A stretch of DNA of 64,000 nt from an uncultured Saprospiraceae bacterium (GCA_938003955.1 CALKXE010000053.1:25030-89029), one strand, 5' to 3'. Shown: positions 17,921 through 27,750, counted from the stretch's first letter. Notes: generated from the sequence alone by a model not told the origin. Translations and numbers: made by a program.

Positions 17921-18281
17921 TTCTTTGTGATTTTATATTTTTTTCTTGGTTTGTTTTTTATGACTACATGGGTGATACGCTTCCTCCTGTCATTTATTAT
18001 AGTGTCTTCGACAAATAAGACCTTTAGTTAAGCGATTATGATAAATATATGTATACACAAACTTCTAATTAAGTATAATATCATATTCGCTATGCCTTGA
18101 AAGAGCAAGGTGTTAAAGTTGTGTGTTGGAATTGATATTGTACTTATTTAATCTGAAAATAACCGAATCGGTACATCTTTCCATTTTAAGGGAAAGAAAG
18201 AGATAGGGAAGAACATGTCAAGATATGTTTGAACACATCAAGTTACAGTTGAATACATCAAGCTACAATTGAAAAACAATT
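17921..18281. other. Gene-free region with tandem 20-base units
   Basis: No open frame of note. The right end holds three 20-base tandem units, listed separately. The rest is AT-rich without recognisable RNA or element. Confidence 0.4.
18211..18270. repeat. Three imperfect 20-base tandem repeats
   Basis: Units at 18211-18230, 18231-18250 and 18251-18270 share the pattern GAAcaxaTCAAGxTAxxxTT; the second and third differ at only four positions. The array stops eleven bases before the ribH stop codon on the minus strand. There are no spacers, so this is not a CRISPR array. Confidence 0.8.
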
Positions 18282-18794
18282 CTAAAACCCAATACTCTTC
18301 TTCGCATGATCAGGTTTAGCCATATGCACCATTTTGATAGCTGTTATTGCGGCTTCTACTCCTTTGTTACCAAATGCACCACCGGCGCGATCTAGTGCTT
18401 GTTCCTTAGTGTTGGGAGTGAGTACGCCAAAAATAACAGGCTTTTTAGATGTTAGTCCGAGATTCATGATCCCGCTAGCGACAGCGTGATTAATATAAAT
18501 ATCATGATCTGTTTCTCCTTTGATGACACATCCTAGGCAAATAGCTGCATCTACTTTTTCTTGACCCATGATGAGTCTGGCACCAATTGGCAGTTCAAAA
18601 GCGCCAGGGACATGGTGGATAAGAATGTTGTCTTCTTTAGCTCCATTCTCCTTCAGAGTATCAATACATGCATCTCTCAATGCATAAGTTATATCTTCAT
18701 TCCAGTCAGATACAATAATTGCAAAAGAAAAATCTTCGACTGATTTAAGTTTTTGCTTTGTTCCCGCGGATAAATTTTGATCTTTACTTGACAT
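18282..18794 (-). CDS. ribH: 6,7-dimethyl-8-ribityllumazine synthase
   Basis: 170 residues from the ATG at 18794. It condenses 5-amino-6-ribitylaminouracil with dihydroxybutanone phosphate in riboflavin synthesis. VPGAFELP, CLGCVIKGETDHDIYI and GVLTPNTKEQALDRAGG are the lumazine-synthase signatures; the catalytic His is in the TDHD segment. A longer in-frame start at 18836 is rejected, because the -7 promoter box overlaps it. The gene is divergent from the peptide-binding lipoprotein and stands alone; no other rib genes are in the window. Confidence 0.95.
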   Translation of the reverse strand: MSSKDQNLSAGTKQKLKSVEDFSFAIIVSDWNEDITYALRDACIDTLKENGAKEDNILIHHVPGAFELPIGARLIMGQEKVDAAICLGCVIKGETDHDIYINHAVASGIMNLGLTSKKPVIFGVLTPNTKEQALDRAGGAFGNKGVEAAITAIKMVHMAKPDHAKKSIGF

Positions 18795-18833
18795 ATTTGA
18801 TAAATGTTTTAATATTAACTTTTGTAAGTGTTG

Positions 18834-18841
18834 CAAAAGTA
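18834..18841 (-). promoter_or_regulatory. ribH -7 box, overlapping a divergent box
   Basis: TACTTTTG on the minus strand, 39 bases before the ribH ATG. It forms an inverted repeat with ACTTTTG on the plus strand at 18818-18824, a near match to the same box that would serve the divergent lipoprotein gene. Confidence 0.5.
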
Positions 18842-18865
18842 ATGAAGTTGTTAGCTTTTTGTTTT

Positions 18866-20476
18866 ATGAAACTGAATAATAGTAGACTTATTTTATTTTT
18901 TTTAATTCTGACGGTCTTTTCTTGTAAAGAGGATCTGTCAGAAAAGCCCAATGTTTTTAGATATAATCAAATAAATCATATCACGTCTCTTGACCCTGCT
19001 TTTGCAAAGAGTCAGAATAATATATGGGCTACACATCATTTGTTTGATGGATTGGTTCGTCTTGATGATTCTCTTAATGTGGTGGCGTCGATAGCCAAGG
19101 AATGGGATATTTCTGAAGATGGACTTGTTTATACATTCTTCTTGAGAGATGATGTGAGATTTCACAGTAACGATTGTATCGATAACGAACGTGTCGTAAC
19201 TGCTATCGATGTGAGCTATAGCCTAGGAAGGTTAATAAGTGAAGAAGTGAATTCTCCCGGTTCATGGTTGTTTATTGACAAGGTTGATGGGATAGAGTCT
19301 TTTGAGGTGGTCGATGATACGACTTTTGTGATGAAGCTTAATCAGCCATTTATTCCAATGATGGGCATATTGACGATGCAGTACTGCAGTGTATTACCGA
19401 AGGAATGTGTAGATTATTATAAATCTGACTTTAGATCAAACCCTGTTGGTACGGGCCCATTCCAATTTAAAAGATGGGAAGAAAATCAGGCTCTTTTCCT
19501 TGTTAATAACGAGAACTATTTTGGTGATATTACTCATAATCTAGATGGAATAAAAACTACTTTCATACCTGATAAGAAAATAGCGTTCTTAGAGCTGCTC
19601 AATGGAAATCTGGATTTTGTAAGTGGATTGGAATCCTCGTTTATTCATGATTTATTGACCCAAGAAGGAGATTTGTTGCCGAAACGACAGGAAGAGCTTA
19701 ACTTGTTAAAAGCACCATATCTTAATTCAGAGTATTTAGGAATTAATATGGCAAACCAAGCTGAGGATAGTCCACTTAGAATAAAAGAAGTAAGACAAGC
19801 ACTAAACTTAGGGCTGGACAGGAAATTAATGCTAGCCGCTTTGAGAAATGGGGTAGGGAAGCCCGCTAATGCAGGGTTTGTTCCTTCTGGTCTTCCATCT
19901 CATGACCCGTTGAAAGTTGCTGGATATACCTACGATCCTGATTCTGCAAGAGTTTTGATTTCTGCTGCAGGATTTGGAAGTGGTATTCCATTGCCTGAGA
20001 TAGAACTTTTCACTAACAAAGATTACTTAGATCTAACAACATTTATAGCCAGGCAGTGGCAAGAGATTGGTGTAAAGACGAAAATTGAAGTATTAGAATC
20101 ATCTATACTTCGTGATGGTATGCGTAAATCTTCAATTCCGTTTTTTAGAGCAAGTTGGATTGCTGATTACCCTGATGCAGAGTCATTTCTCTGTATGTTT
20201 TATAGTAAGTACCCTGCACCGCCAAACTATACTAGATATTCAAATCTAGCTTATGATCAGCTTTATGAAGAGGCAATTAAAACTGGTGATATCAAAAGAA
20301 GATATGAATTATATCATCAAATGGATCGAATGCTGATTGAAGATGCGCCAGTAATCTTTTTATTTTATGATGAGACAGCTTTGTTTTCTCAAAAGAACAT
20401 CAGTGGAGTCTCTGGAAATGCTGTTAATCTATTAATAGTGAATGATTTAAAGAAAGATGTCTCAAAGCATAAATAA
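18866..20476 (+). CDS. ABC transporter substrate-binding lipoprotein, family 5 (peptide type)
   Basis: 536 residues from the ATG at 18866 (an ATG at 18842 is also possible). The signal peptide ends in the lipobox TVFSC. The mature protein has the SBP_bac_5 opening NHITSLDPAFAKSQ, then WDISEDGLVYTFFLRDDVRFH and NPVGTGPFQF, all hallmarks of OppA/DppA-like receptors for oligopeptides or similar ligands. No permease or ATPase genes are adjacent, so it must use a transporter encoded elsewhere. The stop is one base from the convergent lipoprotein stop. Confidence 0.88.
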   Translation: MKLNNSRLILFFLILTVFSCKEDLSEKPNVFRYNQINHITSLDPAFAKSQNNIWATHHLFDGLVRLDDSLNVVASIAKEWDISEDGLVYTFFLRDDVRFHSNDCIDNERVVTAIDVSYSLGRLISEEVNSPGSWLFIDKVDGIESFEVVDDTTFVMKLNQPFIPMMGILTMQYCSVLPKECVDYYKSDFRSNPVGTGPFQFKRWEENQALFLVNNENYFGDITHNLDGIKTTFIPDKKIAFLELLNGNLDFVSGLESSFIHDLLTQEGDLLPKRQEELNLLKAPYLNSEYLGINMANQAEDSPLRIKEVRQALNLGLDRKLMLAALRNGVGKPANAGFVPSGLPSHDPLKVAGYTYDPDSARVLISAAGFGSGIPLPEIELFTNKDYLDLTTFIARQWQEIGVKTKIEVLESSILRDGMRKSSIPFFRASWIADYPDAESFLCMFYSKYPAPPNYTRYSNLAYDQLYEEAIKTGDIKRRYELYHQMDRMLIEDAPVIFLFYDETALFSQKNISGVSGNAVNLLIVNDLKKDVSKHK

Positions 20477-20477
20477 C

Positions 20478-21275
20478 CTATTCATAAAACTTAAACTCCG
20501 CTAAATCTGTAAATGCTTTTTCATCAACTGTATCGTATACCTTTACATTAGATGGCCCTTTTTTATCAGATCTTTCAGCTGATAACATGAGTCCATTGTA
20601 AGATTTATAATTGTCCCAAGGCCAAACAGCCGACGGTTCTTTATTATCCCATTTGTTGAAGAAACTCCATTGTTTTATGAGATTATCCGATTGATCTACA
20701 TATACTTCGTACTTGTTATCCGGGGTGTCACCGACCTCATTAAATGTCAATTCCAATACATCACTATTTATCCCAGTTAAAGTTTTACCTTGACGTAAGT
20801 ATTTCAAATTGACTCCAGGATCTTGCAGTTTAAACGGCATAAATAGCCAGTACATATCATTGATCCAGATGCTTTTACCCTTATCTATGGCGGGTTGATC
20901 AATATTGCTGAGTACTAACTTTCCAGGGGTTAGTTTCTTACCTTCTCCAGTATCTAGGTTTACAATGTATAAAGAAGAGTCAGTTGTGTTTTTGATTCTT
21001 ACTCGACTATTTTGTTTGTCCCATAGTAGATGCCTTGCATCAAAGAATGTCCAAGAAACGTATTTAAGATTATCCCATTTTTCTTGACCTCCCATTGCTT
21101 CCATGACTTTATTTGCAATAGCTGCAGCTTTGGGGTCTTTGGTACTACTGTCAACTATTTCAGATTTTTCATTAGTATTGTTAGTTTCAAGGTTTTTACA
21201 ACCTGAGAAACAGAACAAAAATGAAATAATTACAAAATTCAATATTGATAATCTAAGCATATTTTTTCCTTTCAT
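20478..21275 (-). CDS. Lipoprotein of unknown function, amidohydrolase partner
   Basis: 265 residues (or 260 from the second ATG). The signal peptide ends in the lipobox CFSGC. The opening of the mature part, AAAIANKVMEAMGGQEKWDNLKYVSW, is typical of a family of Bacteroidota lipoproteins with a LolA-like beta fold (DUF6503-like, tentative). Conserved Trp-rich segments follow (YWLFMPF, WSFFNKWDN). The gene starts 17 bases after the amidohydrolase stop, so the two form an operon. The substrate is unknown. Confidence 0.6.
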   Translation of the reverse strand: MKGKNMLRLSILNFVIISFLFCFSGCKNLETNNTNEKSEIVDSSTKDPKAAAIANKVMEAMGGQEKWDNLKYVSWTFFDARHLLWDKQNSRVRIKNTTDSSLYIVNLDTGEGKKLTPGKLVLSNIDQPAIDKGKSIWINDMYWLFMPFKLQDPGVNLKYLRQGKTLTGINSDVLELTFNEVGDTPDNKYEVYVDQSDNLIKQWSFFNKWDNKEPSAVWPWDNYKSYNGLMLSAERSDKKGPSNVKVYDTVDEKAFTDLAEFKFYE

Positions 21276-21292
21276 TCAATCATTCATTGTTA

Positions 21293-22576
21293 TTAATCTA
21301 CCATCTTTTCTACTATTCCATTCTTCATTACGAAATTGATACTCTGAAGAATTGATATGTCTTTAAGTGGATCACCTTTTACAGCTACAATATCCGCATA
21401 TTTCCCCTGAGCAATAGATCCTAGTATATCTTTAATATTCAGTAGATCTGCAGCATTAAGAGTAGCAGCTTGAATTGCTTCTATTTCTGGCATTCCAGCT
21501 TCCACCATGAACACAAATTCTTTTGCATTGTCGCCATGAGCTGACACACCGGTATCAGTACCAAATGCTATTTTAACTCCAGCCTTGTATGCTTCACCAA
21601 AAGTTACTTGTATTTGAGCACCTATCTTTATTGCTTTGGGTACTATGATCGCGGGAAAGTAACCAGGTATCTTTGCTTTCTCCGCTACAAACTTACCTGC
21701 AGATATTGTAGGCACTAAGTATGTACCGTGTTTCTTCATTAGATCCATTGTCTCCTGATCCATTAATGTACCGTGTTCTATACTAGTTATACCACCGATG
21801 ATTGCTCTTTGCATTCCTTCGACTCCATGAGCGTGAGCTGCTGTAGTCATTCCATAGTCTTTAGCAGCTTTCACAACAGCTTGCACTTCTTCTAGCGTGA
21901 ATTGTGGACCGGATCCATCTTTTGCTACGCTTAAAACACCTCCAGTGGCTGTTATCTTAATACAGTCCGCTCCATTTTTATATCTCTGACGAACAGCTTT
22001 GTAGGCATCTTCTACACTATTTATTACACCATCTTTTGGGCCTGGATTACCTTTTAATTCTGATTTTACGCCATTGGTTGGATCTGCGTGCCCGCCAGTA
22101 GTTGCTAAAGATTTCTCTGCGGTATATATTCTTGGCCCTTTTATAAATCCTTTGGTGATTGCTTTTCTGAGGGAGACATTAACACCCGATCCTCCGAGAT
22201 CTCTAACTGTTGTGAATCCCGCATCCAATGTTCTTCGGCAAAACACAGTAGCCTCGAGTGCTACATCTGTATCCTCAAGTCTGAATTTTTCCTCATAAGT
22301 CTTTGGTCTAGACTCGTGCTCGATATGAACGTGCATATCCATGAATCCTGGCATTACTGTCATATCCTTAAGATCTATTACTTCCGTATCTCTTGGTGCT
22401 GAGGCATAACCCTTTTTGACTTCAAGTATTTTATTTCCGTCTATGATTATTGTTCTTTCTTTGAGAGCGTCTTTGTTTTCTACATCGATTAATGTTCCAC
22501 AGTGGATGTATTTCACTTGTGCACTCAATGAAAAAGCCAGACATGTGGCCCCCAATATTGTTAAAACTCGTTTCAT
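21293..22576 (-). CDS. Secreted amidohydrolase (imidazolonepropionase/prolidase-like)
   Basis: 427 residues with a signal peptide (1-20, ending SLSAQ), so periplasmic or outside. It is a metal-dependent TIM-barrel amidohydrolase: H82 and H84 in DMHVH, Lys in CIKITATGG as the likely carbamylated metal bridge, His in AAHAHG and IEHG, and Asp in FGTDTG. This subgroup includes Xaa-Pro dipeptidase-type and carboxypeptidase-like enzymes; the substrate cannot be read from sequence. Upstream there is a near match to the -7 box about 24 bases before the ATG. Confidence 0.88.
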   Translation of the reverse strand: MKRVLTILGATCLAFSLSAQVKYIHCGTLIDVENKDALKERTIIIDGNKILEVKKGYASAPRDTEVIDLKDMTVMPGFMDMHVHIEHESRPKTYEEKFRLEDTDVALEATVFCRRTLDAGFTTVRDLGGSGVNVSLRKAITKGFIKGPRIYTAEKSLATTGGHADPTNGVKSELKGNPGPKDGVINSVEDAYKAVRQRYKNGADCIKITATGGVLSVAKDGSGPQFTLEEVQAVVKAAKDYGMTTAAHAHGVEGMQRAIIGGITSIEHGTLMDQETMDLMKKHGTYLVPTISAGKFVAEKAKIPGYFPAIIVPKAIKIGAQIQVTFGEAYKAGVKIAFGTDTGVSAHGDNAKEFVFMVEAGMPEIEAIQAATLNAADLLNIKDILGSIAQGKYADIVAVKGDPLKDISILQSINFVMKNGIVEKMVD

Positions 22577-22725
22577 ATCAATTTATTTAATTCCCAAAGT
22601 AATGAATATTAAGGTCATATTGACAACGATTACTTGTTTTGATGGTTACTTGTTAGCGAATTAGTATTGTCATCTTCAATTCGTGGCACTTCATTTGTTA
22701 TACATTACTGACAGACAAACAATAT

Positions 22726-23142
22726 ATGAAAGGAATTGCTGATTTACTAGGTAGAATATTTCTGAGTACCATTTTCTTCTTTGAAGTTTTGGATACTATA
22801 TTTTTCTACAGTGCGGCAAAGGATTCGATGACTAATTATGGTGTTACGTGGATGCAGGACACTTTACTTACGATTGCCCTTTTGATGATGGGTATAGGTG
22901 CATTTTTGGTTGTGATTGGATATTTTGCTAGGGTAGGTGCTGTTATGCTCTTGCTAGTATGGATTCCTTTTACATTTGTAGTATATTCTTTTTGGAATGA
23001 TCCACCTGATATTCAGAGAGAGCATATGTTGTTCTTCATGAGGAATCTTGCATTGATAGGTGGCCTTCTTTTATTATTGGCTAATGGCAGTGGTGAATAT
23101 AGTGTTAGACGCTTGATCCATGTAATGAGACTTCCAAAGTAA
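22726..23142 (+). CDS. DoxX family membrane protein
   Basis: 138 residues with four membrane helices (about 7-27, 45-65, 68-90, 105-125). The spacing and motifs such as GRIFLSTIFFFEVLD and the Gly-rich last helix fit DoxX/SURF4-like proteins. DoxX proteins have been linked to redox or thiosulfate metabolism, but the reaction is usually unknown. Single gene, divergent from the amidohydrolase. Confidence 0.8.
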   Translation: MKGIADLLGRIFLSTIFFFEVLDTIFFYSAAKDSMTNYGVTWMQDTLLTIALLMMGIGAFLVVIGYFARVGAVMLLLVWIPFTFVVYSFWNDPPDIQREHMLFFMRNLALIGGLLLLLANGSGEYSVRRLIHVMRLPK

Positions 23143-23253
23143 GTTTGCTATTACTATTTTCTAAAAGTAAAGTTAAAACCAGATTTATTCTAAGGTTATC
23201 AGTATCTAGTTTCGTTATTCGACAGATAAAGATGATAGTTTGATCAATCTGAC

Positions 23254-23261
23254 TATTTTTG
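23254..23261 (+). promoter_or_regulatory. -7 box directly in front of the Ig-like lipoprotein gene
   Basis: TATTTTTG is an exact match, only five bases before the ATG at 23267. Transcription would start at or near the A of the ATG, implying a leaderless mRNA. Confidence 0.45.
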
Positions 23262-23266
23262 CCCAC

Positions 23267-25240
23267 ATGAATTATTCTTCATTGAAAAATATATTTTGTT
23301 TCATAATCCTTTCGATACTAATCTGGAGTTGTGCCAGCACAGGAAGACCTAGTGGTGGACCCAAAGATACAACTCCGCCTTCTCTTGTAGAGGAAGAATC
23401 ATCTCCTAATTTTAGTACTAATTATACACCTAAGAAAATAGAACTTGTTTTTGATGAATGGATTGAATTGAAGAATCAAGCCAAGGAAATTCTTATTTCA
23501 CCACCTTTTTTTAAGCAACCAAAGATTACACAACGAGGAAAAAAGGTTACAGTAGAATTTCCTGAAGAAGAACCACTAAGAGAAGATGCAACATACACAC
23601 TGAACTTTGGTAAATCAATTGTAGATTTTACAGAAGCTAATCCAGTAGAAGGTTTTCGTTTTTTATTTGCTACAGGAGACAAACTAGATAGTCTTACTTT
23701 TGATGGGACTATTGTAGATGCATATGGAGGAGAACCGGTCAAAGATGTTCTCATTATGCTATACGATGTCTTAGGTGATTCTGTAGTCGTGTCTGAAAAA
23801 CCGTTTTATTACGCTAGAGCAGATGAAGATGGTGGATTCAAATTCGAATACTTGAAGAATGATACTTTCAAATTAATCGTAATTGAAGATCTGAACCTCA
23901 ATTATTTATTGGATGACGAATTGGAGAGATTGGCTTTTATAGACTCTACTTTTATGTTAAATGATAGTACTGTTTTTAAACCAGAATTGAGACTTTTTAC
24001 ACCAGAGCAATCTACACGAATCATCAATTCTAATAGTAAGACGCCTGGACTGATCACAACGGTATTTAACAAGAAAGCTGATTTAGTTGGTTATGAATTC
24101 CTGTATCCTGATTCATTTGATCCGTATGTAGAATCAGTAGGAGATACTTTGAAATTCTGGTTTGAGAGTGAAATTGATTCTGTCGGGATCCTGTATGGGC
24201 CCGATACGCTTGACTTTACTGTAAAGCCTTTTGATACTGTGTTTTATAATTCGAAGATTATAATTCAAGATGATAATCTAACTAAATTAAAGCTGGCTCC
24301 ATTTGACAGTTTAGTATTGTCTTTCTCAGCACCTATTGGTAAAGTAGATACTTCATTTATTACCTTATCTGATAAGCCCAAACCAATACTTGTTGATACG
24401 CTAAAATCTAAGAATGACAGTTTGTTTTTAGATAATAAAGTGGATAGTGTTTTAAATAAGAATTTAGTTCGAGATAGTACCATTACAGATATAGATTCTA
24501 TCAAGAAAACTATAGAAAAAGTCATAGTACAAGATACTGTCCAAATAGATTCTTTATTGATGGTTGACAGTTTGGTAACTAATACACTTGATACCATATC
24601 ATATTATTCTTTTGATCAAAGCACAAGCATTAGGAACTTAACCATAAAGAATACTTGGAAAGAAGCACATGATTATCAATTAATTATACTTCCTGGTGGA
24701 GTTACGGATATATATGGTAGAATGTCAGACACAATAGTATTTGATTTTACAACCACGTCCTTAGATGAATATGGTAATATTAAATTATTGGTATCTGATT
24801 TAGACAGTACAGAACAATATGTATTGATTCTAAGGGACGGTGATAAAGTAGTTGGTGAGTCAACAATTACGGAGTTGAATAAGAAACAAATAACGTTTAA
24901 TCGCTTACCCGTAAGCTCTTACAATGTACATCTTATCAAGGATGAAAATAGAGATGGAAAATGGACTACTGGTGATTATTGGTTAGGAAAACAGCCTGAA
25001 CTACTAAAGCAATTCGAATTAGAGAAATTAAGAGAAAACTGGGATTTAGAAGCTAATATCTCTTGGAAGGGATCAGTTGTGGATTCTTTGGGTAATGGTG
25101 TAGATTCATCGTTTATCCAAGTCGATAGTCTTGGTCAACCCATCAAAACAGATATAAAGGATAAATCGAAAATACCTAATAAAAAGAAATCCGATGAGCT
25201 ACCAAACAATAAAAAGGGGATCAGAGGACGTAAAGGATAG
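23267..25240 (+). CDS. Lipoprotein with N-terminal bacterial Ig-like domain (Big_5 type)
   Basis: 657 residues from the ATG at 23267. The signal ends in the lipobox IWSC, followed by ASTGRPSGGPKDTTPPSL, the typical start of this Bacteroidota family. Residues 40-130 form the Ig-like domain (KIELVFDEWIELKNQ, EEPLREDATYTLNFG). Two further beta-rich modules and a Ser/Asp-rich linker follow, and the tail is Lys-rich. It is the first gene of a unit with lptB twelve codons downstream of its stop. An envelope role is likely; no enzyme motif is visible. Confidence 0.78.
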   Translation: MNYSSLKNIFCFIILSILIWSCASTGRPSGGPKDTTPPSLVEEESSPNFSTNYTPKKIELVFDEWIELKNQAKEILISPPFFKQPKITQRGKKVTVEFPEEEPLREDATYTLNFGKSIVDFTEANPVEGFRFLFATGDKLDSLTFDGTIVDAYGGEPVKDVLIMLYDVLGDSVVVSEKPFYYARADEDGGFKFEYLKNDTFKLIVIEDLNLNYLLDDELERLAFIDSTFMLNDSTVFKPELRLFTPEQSTRIINSNSKTPGLITTVFNKKADLVGYEFLYPDSFDPYVESVGDTLKFWFESEIDSVGILYGPDTLDFTVKPFDTVFYNSKIIIQDDNLTKLKLAPFDSLVLSFSAPIGKVDTSFITLSDKPKPILVDTLKSKNDSLFLDNKVDSVLNKNLVRDSTITDIDSIKKTIEKVIVQDTVQIDSLLMVDSLVTNTLDTISYYSFDQSTSIRNLTIKNTWKEAHDYQLIILPGGVTDIYGRMSDTIVFDFTTTSLDEYGNIKLLVSDLDSTEQYVLILRDGDKVVGESTITELNKKQITFNRLPVSSYNVHLIKDENRDGKWTTGDYWLGKQPELLKQFELEKLRENWDLEANISWKGSVVDSLGNGVDSSFIQVDSLGQPIKTDIKDKSKIPNKKKSDELPNNKKGIRGRKG

Positions 25241-25251
25241 CATGAGTTGTT

Positions 25252-25259
25252 TATCTTTG
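25252..25259 (+). promoter_or_regulatory. -7 box upstream of lptB
   Basis: TATCTTTG is an exact match 17 bases before the lptB ATG at 25277. It could give lptB a promoter of its own in addition to read-through from the Ig-like lipoprotein gene. Confidence 0.45.
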
Positions 25260-25276
25260 GAAATGTAAATGAGGAT

Positions 25277-26020
25277 ATGAAGCTAAAAGGAGAGAATCTT
25301 GTTAAGCAGTATGGGAATAGAGAGGTCGTGCAATCGGTCACTATCGAGGTGAATCAAGGCGAGATAGTAGGTTTGCTTGGGCCTAATGGAGCGGGTAAAA
25401 CAACTACGTTTTACATGATGGTAGGCTTCGTGCAACCTAATTCTGGGAATGTTTATCTTGATGGAGAAGACATCACTGGACTGGCAATGTACAGAAGAGC
25501 ACAGAAAGGATTAGGTTACCTTCCCCAAGAACCCTCGGTATTTAGAAAATTGTCTGTAGAAGATAATATATCTGCTATTCTCGAAATGACAAAATTATCT
25601 AAAGCAGAACAAAAGGAAAAGTTAGAATCACTAATCGATGAGTTTGGTCTGCATAAAGTACGTACGAACTTGGGTGATTCGCTTTCTGGAGGAGAACGTA
25701 GAAGAACAGAGATTGCAAGGTCATTAGCTTCAAGTCCTAAGTTTATTCTTTTAGATGAGCCATTTGCTGGTATTGATCCAATAGCGGTGGAAGATATTCA
25801 ATTCATTGTAGAGAAGCTCAAGGACAAGAATATTGGTATACTGATTACCGATCATAATGTACAAGAAACGTTAAGTATTACAGAAAGGGCATACCTTATG
25901 TTTGAAGGTAATATCTTGAAAACTGGAACAGCCGAAGAATTGGCAGCGGATGAGATGGTAAGAAAAGTCTATTTAGGTCAGAATTTCGAATTGAGAAAAA
26001 AAGTCGGTCGAAATGAATAA
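25277..26020 (+). CDS. lptB: LPS export ABC transporter ATPase LptB
   Basis: 247 residues from the ATG at 25277, the usual length; the longer frame to 25247 includes promoter sequence. It drives LptFG to extract lipopolysaccharide from the inner membrane. Walker [10 protein letters not shown], signature LSGGERRR and Walker [13 protein letters not shown] are intact. The [15 protein letters not shown] segment around the Q-loop is specific to LptB. Followed, with an eight-base overlap, by a small lipoprotein gene. Confidence 0.95.
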   Translation: MKLKGENLVKQYGNREVVQSVTIEVNQGEIVGLLGPNGAGKTTTFYMMVGFVQPNSGNVYLDGEDITGLAMYRRAQKGLGYLPQEPSVFRKLSVEDNISAILEMTKLSKAEQKEKLESLIDEFGLHKVRTNLGDSLSGGERRRTEIARSLASSPKFILLDEPFAGIDPIAVEDIQFIVEKLKDKNIGILITDHNVQETLSITERAYLMFEGNILKTGTAEELAADEMVRKVYLGQNFELRKKVGRNE

Positions 26021-26273
26021 GGTTTTAATTTCAATTTCAATAATTCTAGTGATAGTTGGTTTTCAAAGTTGCGAGGAACCCGTACGTACTACACTTACCA
26101 AAGAAGAAACGGTATTGTTAGATAGTTTATATGCGAAAAGCGTGTCTGGGATCAGAAAAAAAGCTGATTCTATTTGTGATGCTCGGTATCAATCTATATT
26201 CGAAGCGGCTAAAGATTCTTTCTATCTAAATGAATTAAAAGAAATAGAATCTATAATAAACGGAGAAGGATGA
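26013..26273 (+). CDS. Small lipoprotein encoded in the lptB unit
   Basis: 86 residues. The signal ends in the lipobox GFQSC. The mature part is a single amphipathic helix with [19 protein letters not shown] and [12 protein letters not shown]. No known family. It overlaps lptB by eight bases and the next gene by four (ATGA), so all three are translationally coupled. Confidence 0.7.
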   Translation: MNKVLISISIILVIVGFQSCEEPVRTTLTKEETVLLDSLYAKSVSGIRKKADSICDARYQSIFEAAKDSFYLNELKEIESIINGEG

Positions 26274-26629
26274 TCTGGAATAATAAGTATAGAATCGTAG
26301 GAGTTATTGTAGGCATATTATGTATTGCAGTATTCGCTTCGTTTCCCAAAACGGATACCACAAAAATAAAAACTCAAGCGGAGAATGTTGGCCCTGCATT
26401 AATACAACAGGAATTAAAGAAAAAGCTTGATAAATTTAGCAATACCATTCTAGCAAAGTGCAGAAGGGAGGCAATAGCTGATGCAGAGATATTTGTAGAT
26501 AGTTTAGTGTCAGAGGAGCTCAATTCACTTTCAGGGGATACCATTGCTTTTCCAAGAAAACCAATAAGACCAAGTCTTCCACAAAAAGTAATTCTTAACG
26601 ATAGTACCAAGATTGATCCTATCTTCTAA
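26270..26629 (+). CDS. Small membrane-anchored helical protein in the lptB unit
   Basis: 119 residues: one N-terminal membrane helix (about 7-26), then a periplasmic helical part and a Pro-rich tail (PRKPIRPSLPQ). The helix TILAKCRREAIADAEIFVDSL resembles the helix of the preceding lipoprotein (a Cys followed by basic residues and a DSL/DSF motif), so the two may be distant paralogues. No known family. Confidence 0.65.
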   Translation: MIWNNKYRIVGVIVGILCIAVFASFPKTDTTKIKTQAENVGPALIQQELKKKLDKFSNTILAKCRREAIADAEIFVDSLVSEELNSLSGDTIAFPRKPIRPSLPQKVILNDSTKIDPIF

Positions 26630-26706
26630 GAAACTACTTATTGTAGAATGGTGCCTAACTATATGGAAATTAATTTTAAGTGTTTATTTTATCTGAGATT
26701 CTACCT

Positions 26707-27750
26707 CTAAACTTTTTTCACTAAGTATAAAACTACAGGGAAGTGATCTGAATATCCTGCCTGGTATTTGTCTCCGGAGAATGTACGGAAAGGATATCCT
26801 TTATATTGACCAGATCTCTGTATTAGATATTTTTTGTTAAATATTTGTGCTTTGTAGTAAAAGTACCCATTATTCTCTTTGTCAAGTAAGCCTGGAGATA
26901 CAATTATCTGATCAAATAGACTCCAGTTGTCTCTATAAGCGTTGCTTCCAAGTCCTCTTCTATAAGGATCATACATTGGGTTGAACATATCATCCGAAGA
27001 CTTTACATCTTTCTTTTTCCCTTTCGCCCTGAGAACTGATTTTAGACTTTTACTTGTAGGATCATCATTAAAATCCCCCATGACCATTACTTTTACATCA
27101 GGATTTTTTGATTTTAATCTATCTACTATTTCTTTGACCTTCTCCGCAGCTTTATTTCTTCTTGGAGCAGATCTTTTTTCTCCACCGCTTCTTGATGGCC
27201 AGTGATTAACCAAAACATGGGTTGTGTCACCATCAAGTATACCTGTAACATGCATAATTTCTCTAGTTAGGAGTGTATCTCCATCATCAAAAATAAAATT
27301 CATATTTTCCATTTCTACATTAAGAAACGTAAAATGGAGTGGATTGTAAAGCATGCCTACATCTATTCCTCTTCTGTCAGGACTATCTCTGTGTACGATT
27401 TGGTAGTTTCTATCCTTGATAGCATCCTGCTTAACAAGATCTTCTAGCACTCGTTTATTTTCGATTTCTGAGACGCCAAGTATTGATACACCAGCTGGCG
27501 TTACATCAAGCCCCATTTGACTAATTACATAAGCCATATTAGCTTGTTTCTCATTATATTTTTCTTCGGTCCATGCTTTTTTTCCCCATGGTGTGAATTC
27601 TGAATCTCTGATTGTAGTATCCCTTTCGAAATCGAATAGGTTTTCAAGATTATAGAAGCCCACAGATACTGCTTTGAAATTTGTTTCTTGGCTAAAACTA
27701 TATGATATAAACAATAAAGTAATTGCTATAGAGTAGATTATTTTTTGCAT
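26707..27750 (-). CDS. Secreted endonuclease/exonuclease/phosphatase family protein
   Basis: 347 residues with a signal peptide (1-20, SYSFSQ), so periplasmic or extracellular. EEP-fold motifs are complete: FYNLENLFD (Asn), VSEIEN (Glu), VNHWPSRSGG, GDFNDDP (Asp and Asn), and the final SDHFPV (Asp and His). Similar proteins are annotated as extracellular nucleases, often beside TonB receptors and DUF5689 lipoproteins. It is divergent from exactly such a pair, which supports a role in using extracellular nucleic acids or phosphate. A phosphatase or lipid activity is not excluded. Confidence 0.85.
   Translation of the reverse strand: MQKIIYSIAITLLFISYSFSQETNFKAVSVGFYNLENLFDFERDTTIRDSEFTPWGKKAWTEEKYNEKQANMAYVISQMGLDVTPAGVSILGVSEIENKRVLEDLVKQDAIKDRNYQIVHRDSPDRRGIDVGMLYNPLHFTFLNVEMENMNFIFDDGDTLLTREIMHVTGILDGDTTHVLVNHWPSRSGGEKRSAPRRNKAAEKVKEIVDRLKSKNPDVKVMVMGDFNDDPTSKSLKSVLRAKGKKKDVKSSDDMFNPMYDPYRRGLGSNAYRDNWSLFDQIIVSPGLLDKENNGYFYYKAQIFNKKYLIQRSGQYKGYPFRTFSGDKYQAGYSDHFPVVLYLVKKV

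Noticed and set aside
18211..18270. CRISPR-like repeats
   Set aside because: The units are contiguous with no spacers and there is no cas gene.
18758..18865. Upstream start for the peptide-binding lipoprotein
   Set aside because: It would overlap ribH and the shared promoter; the lipoprotein signal begins at 18866 (or 18842).
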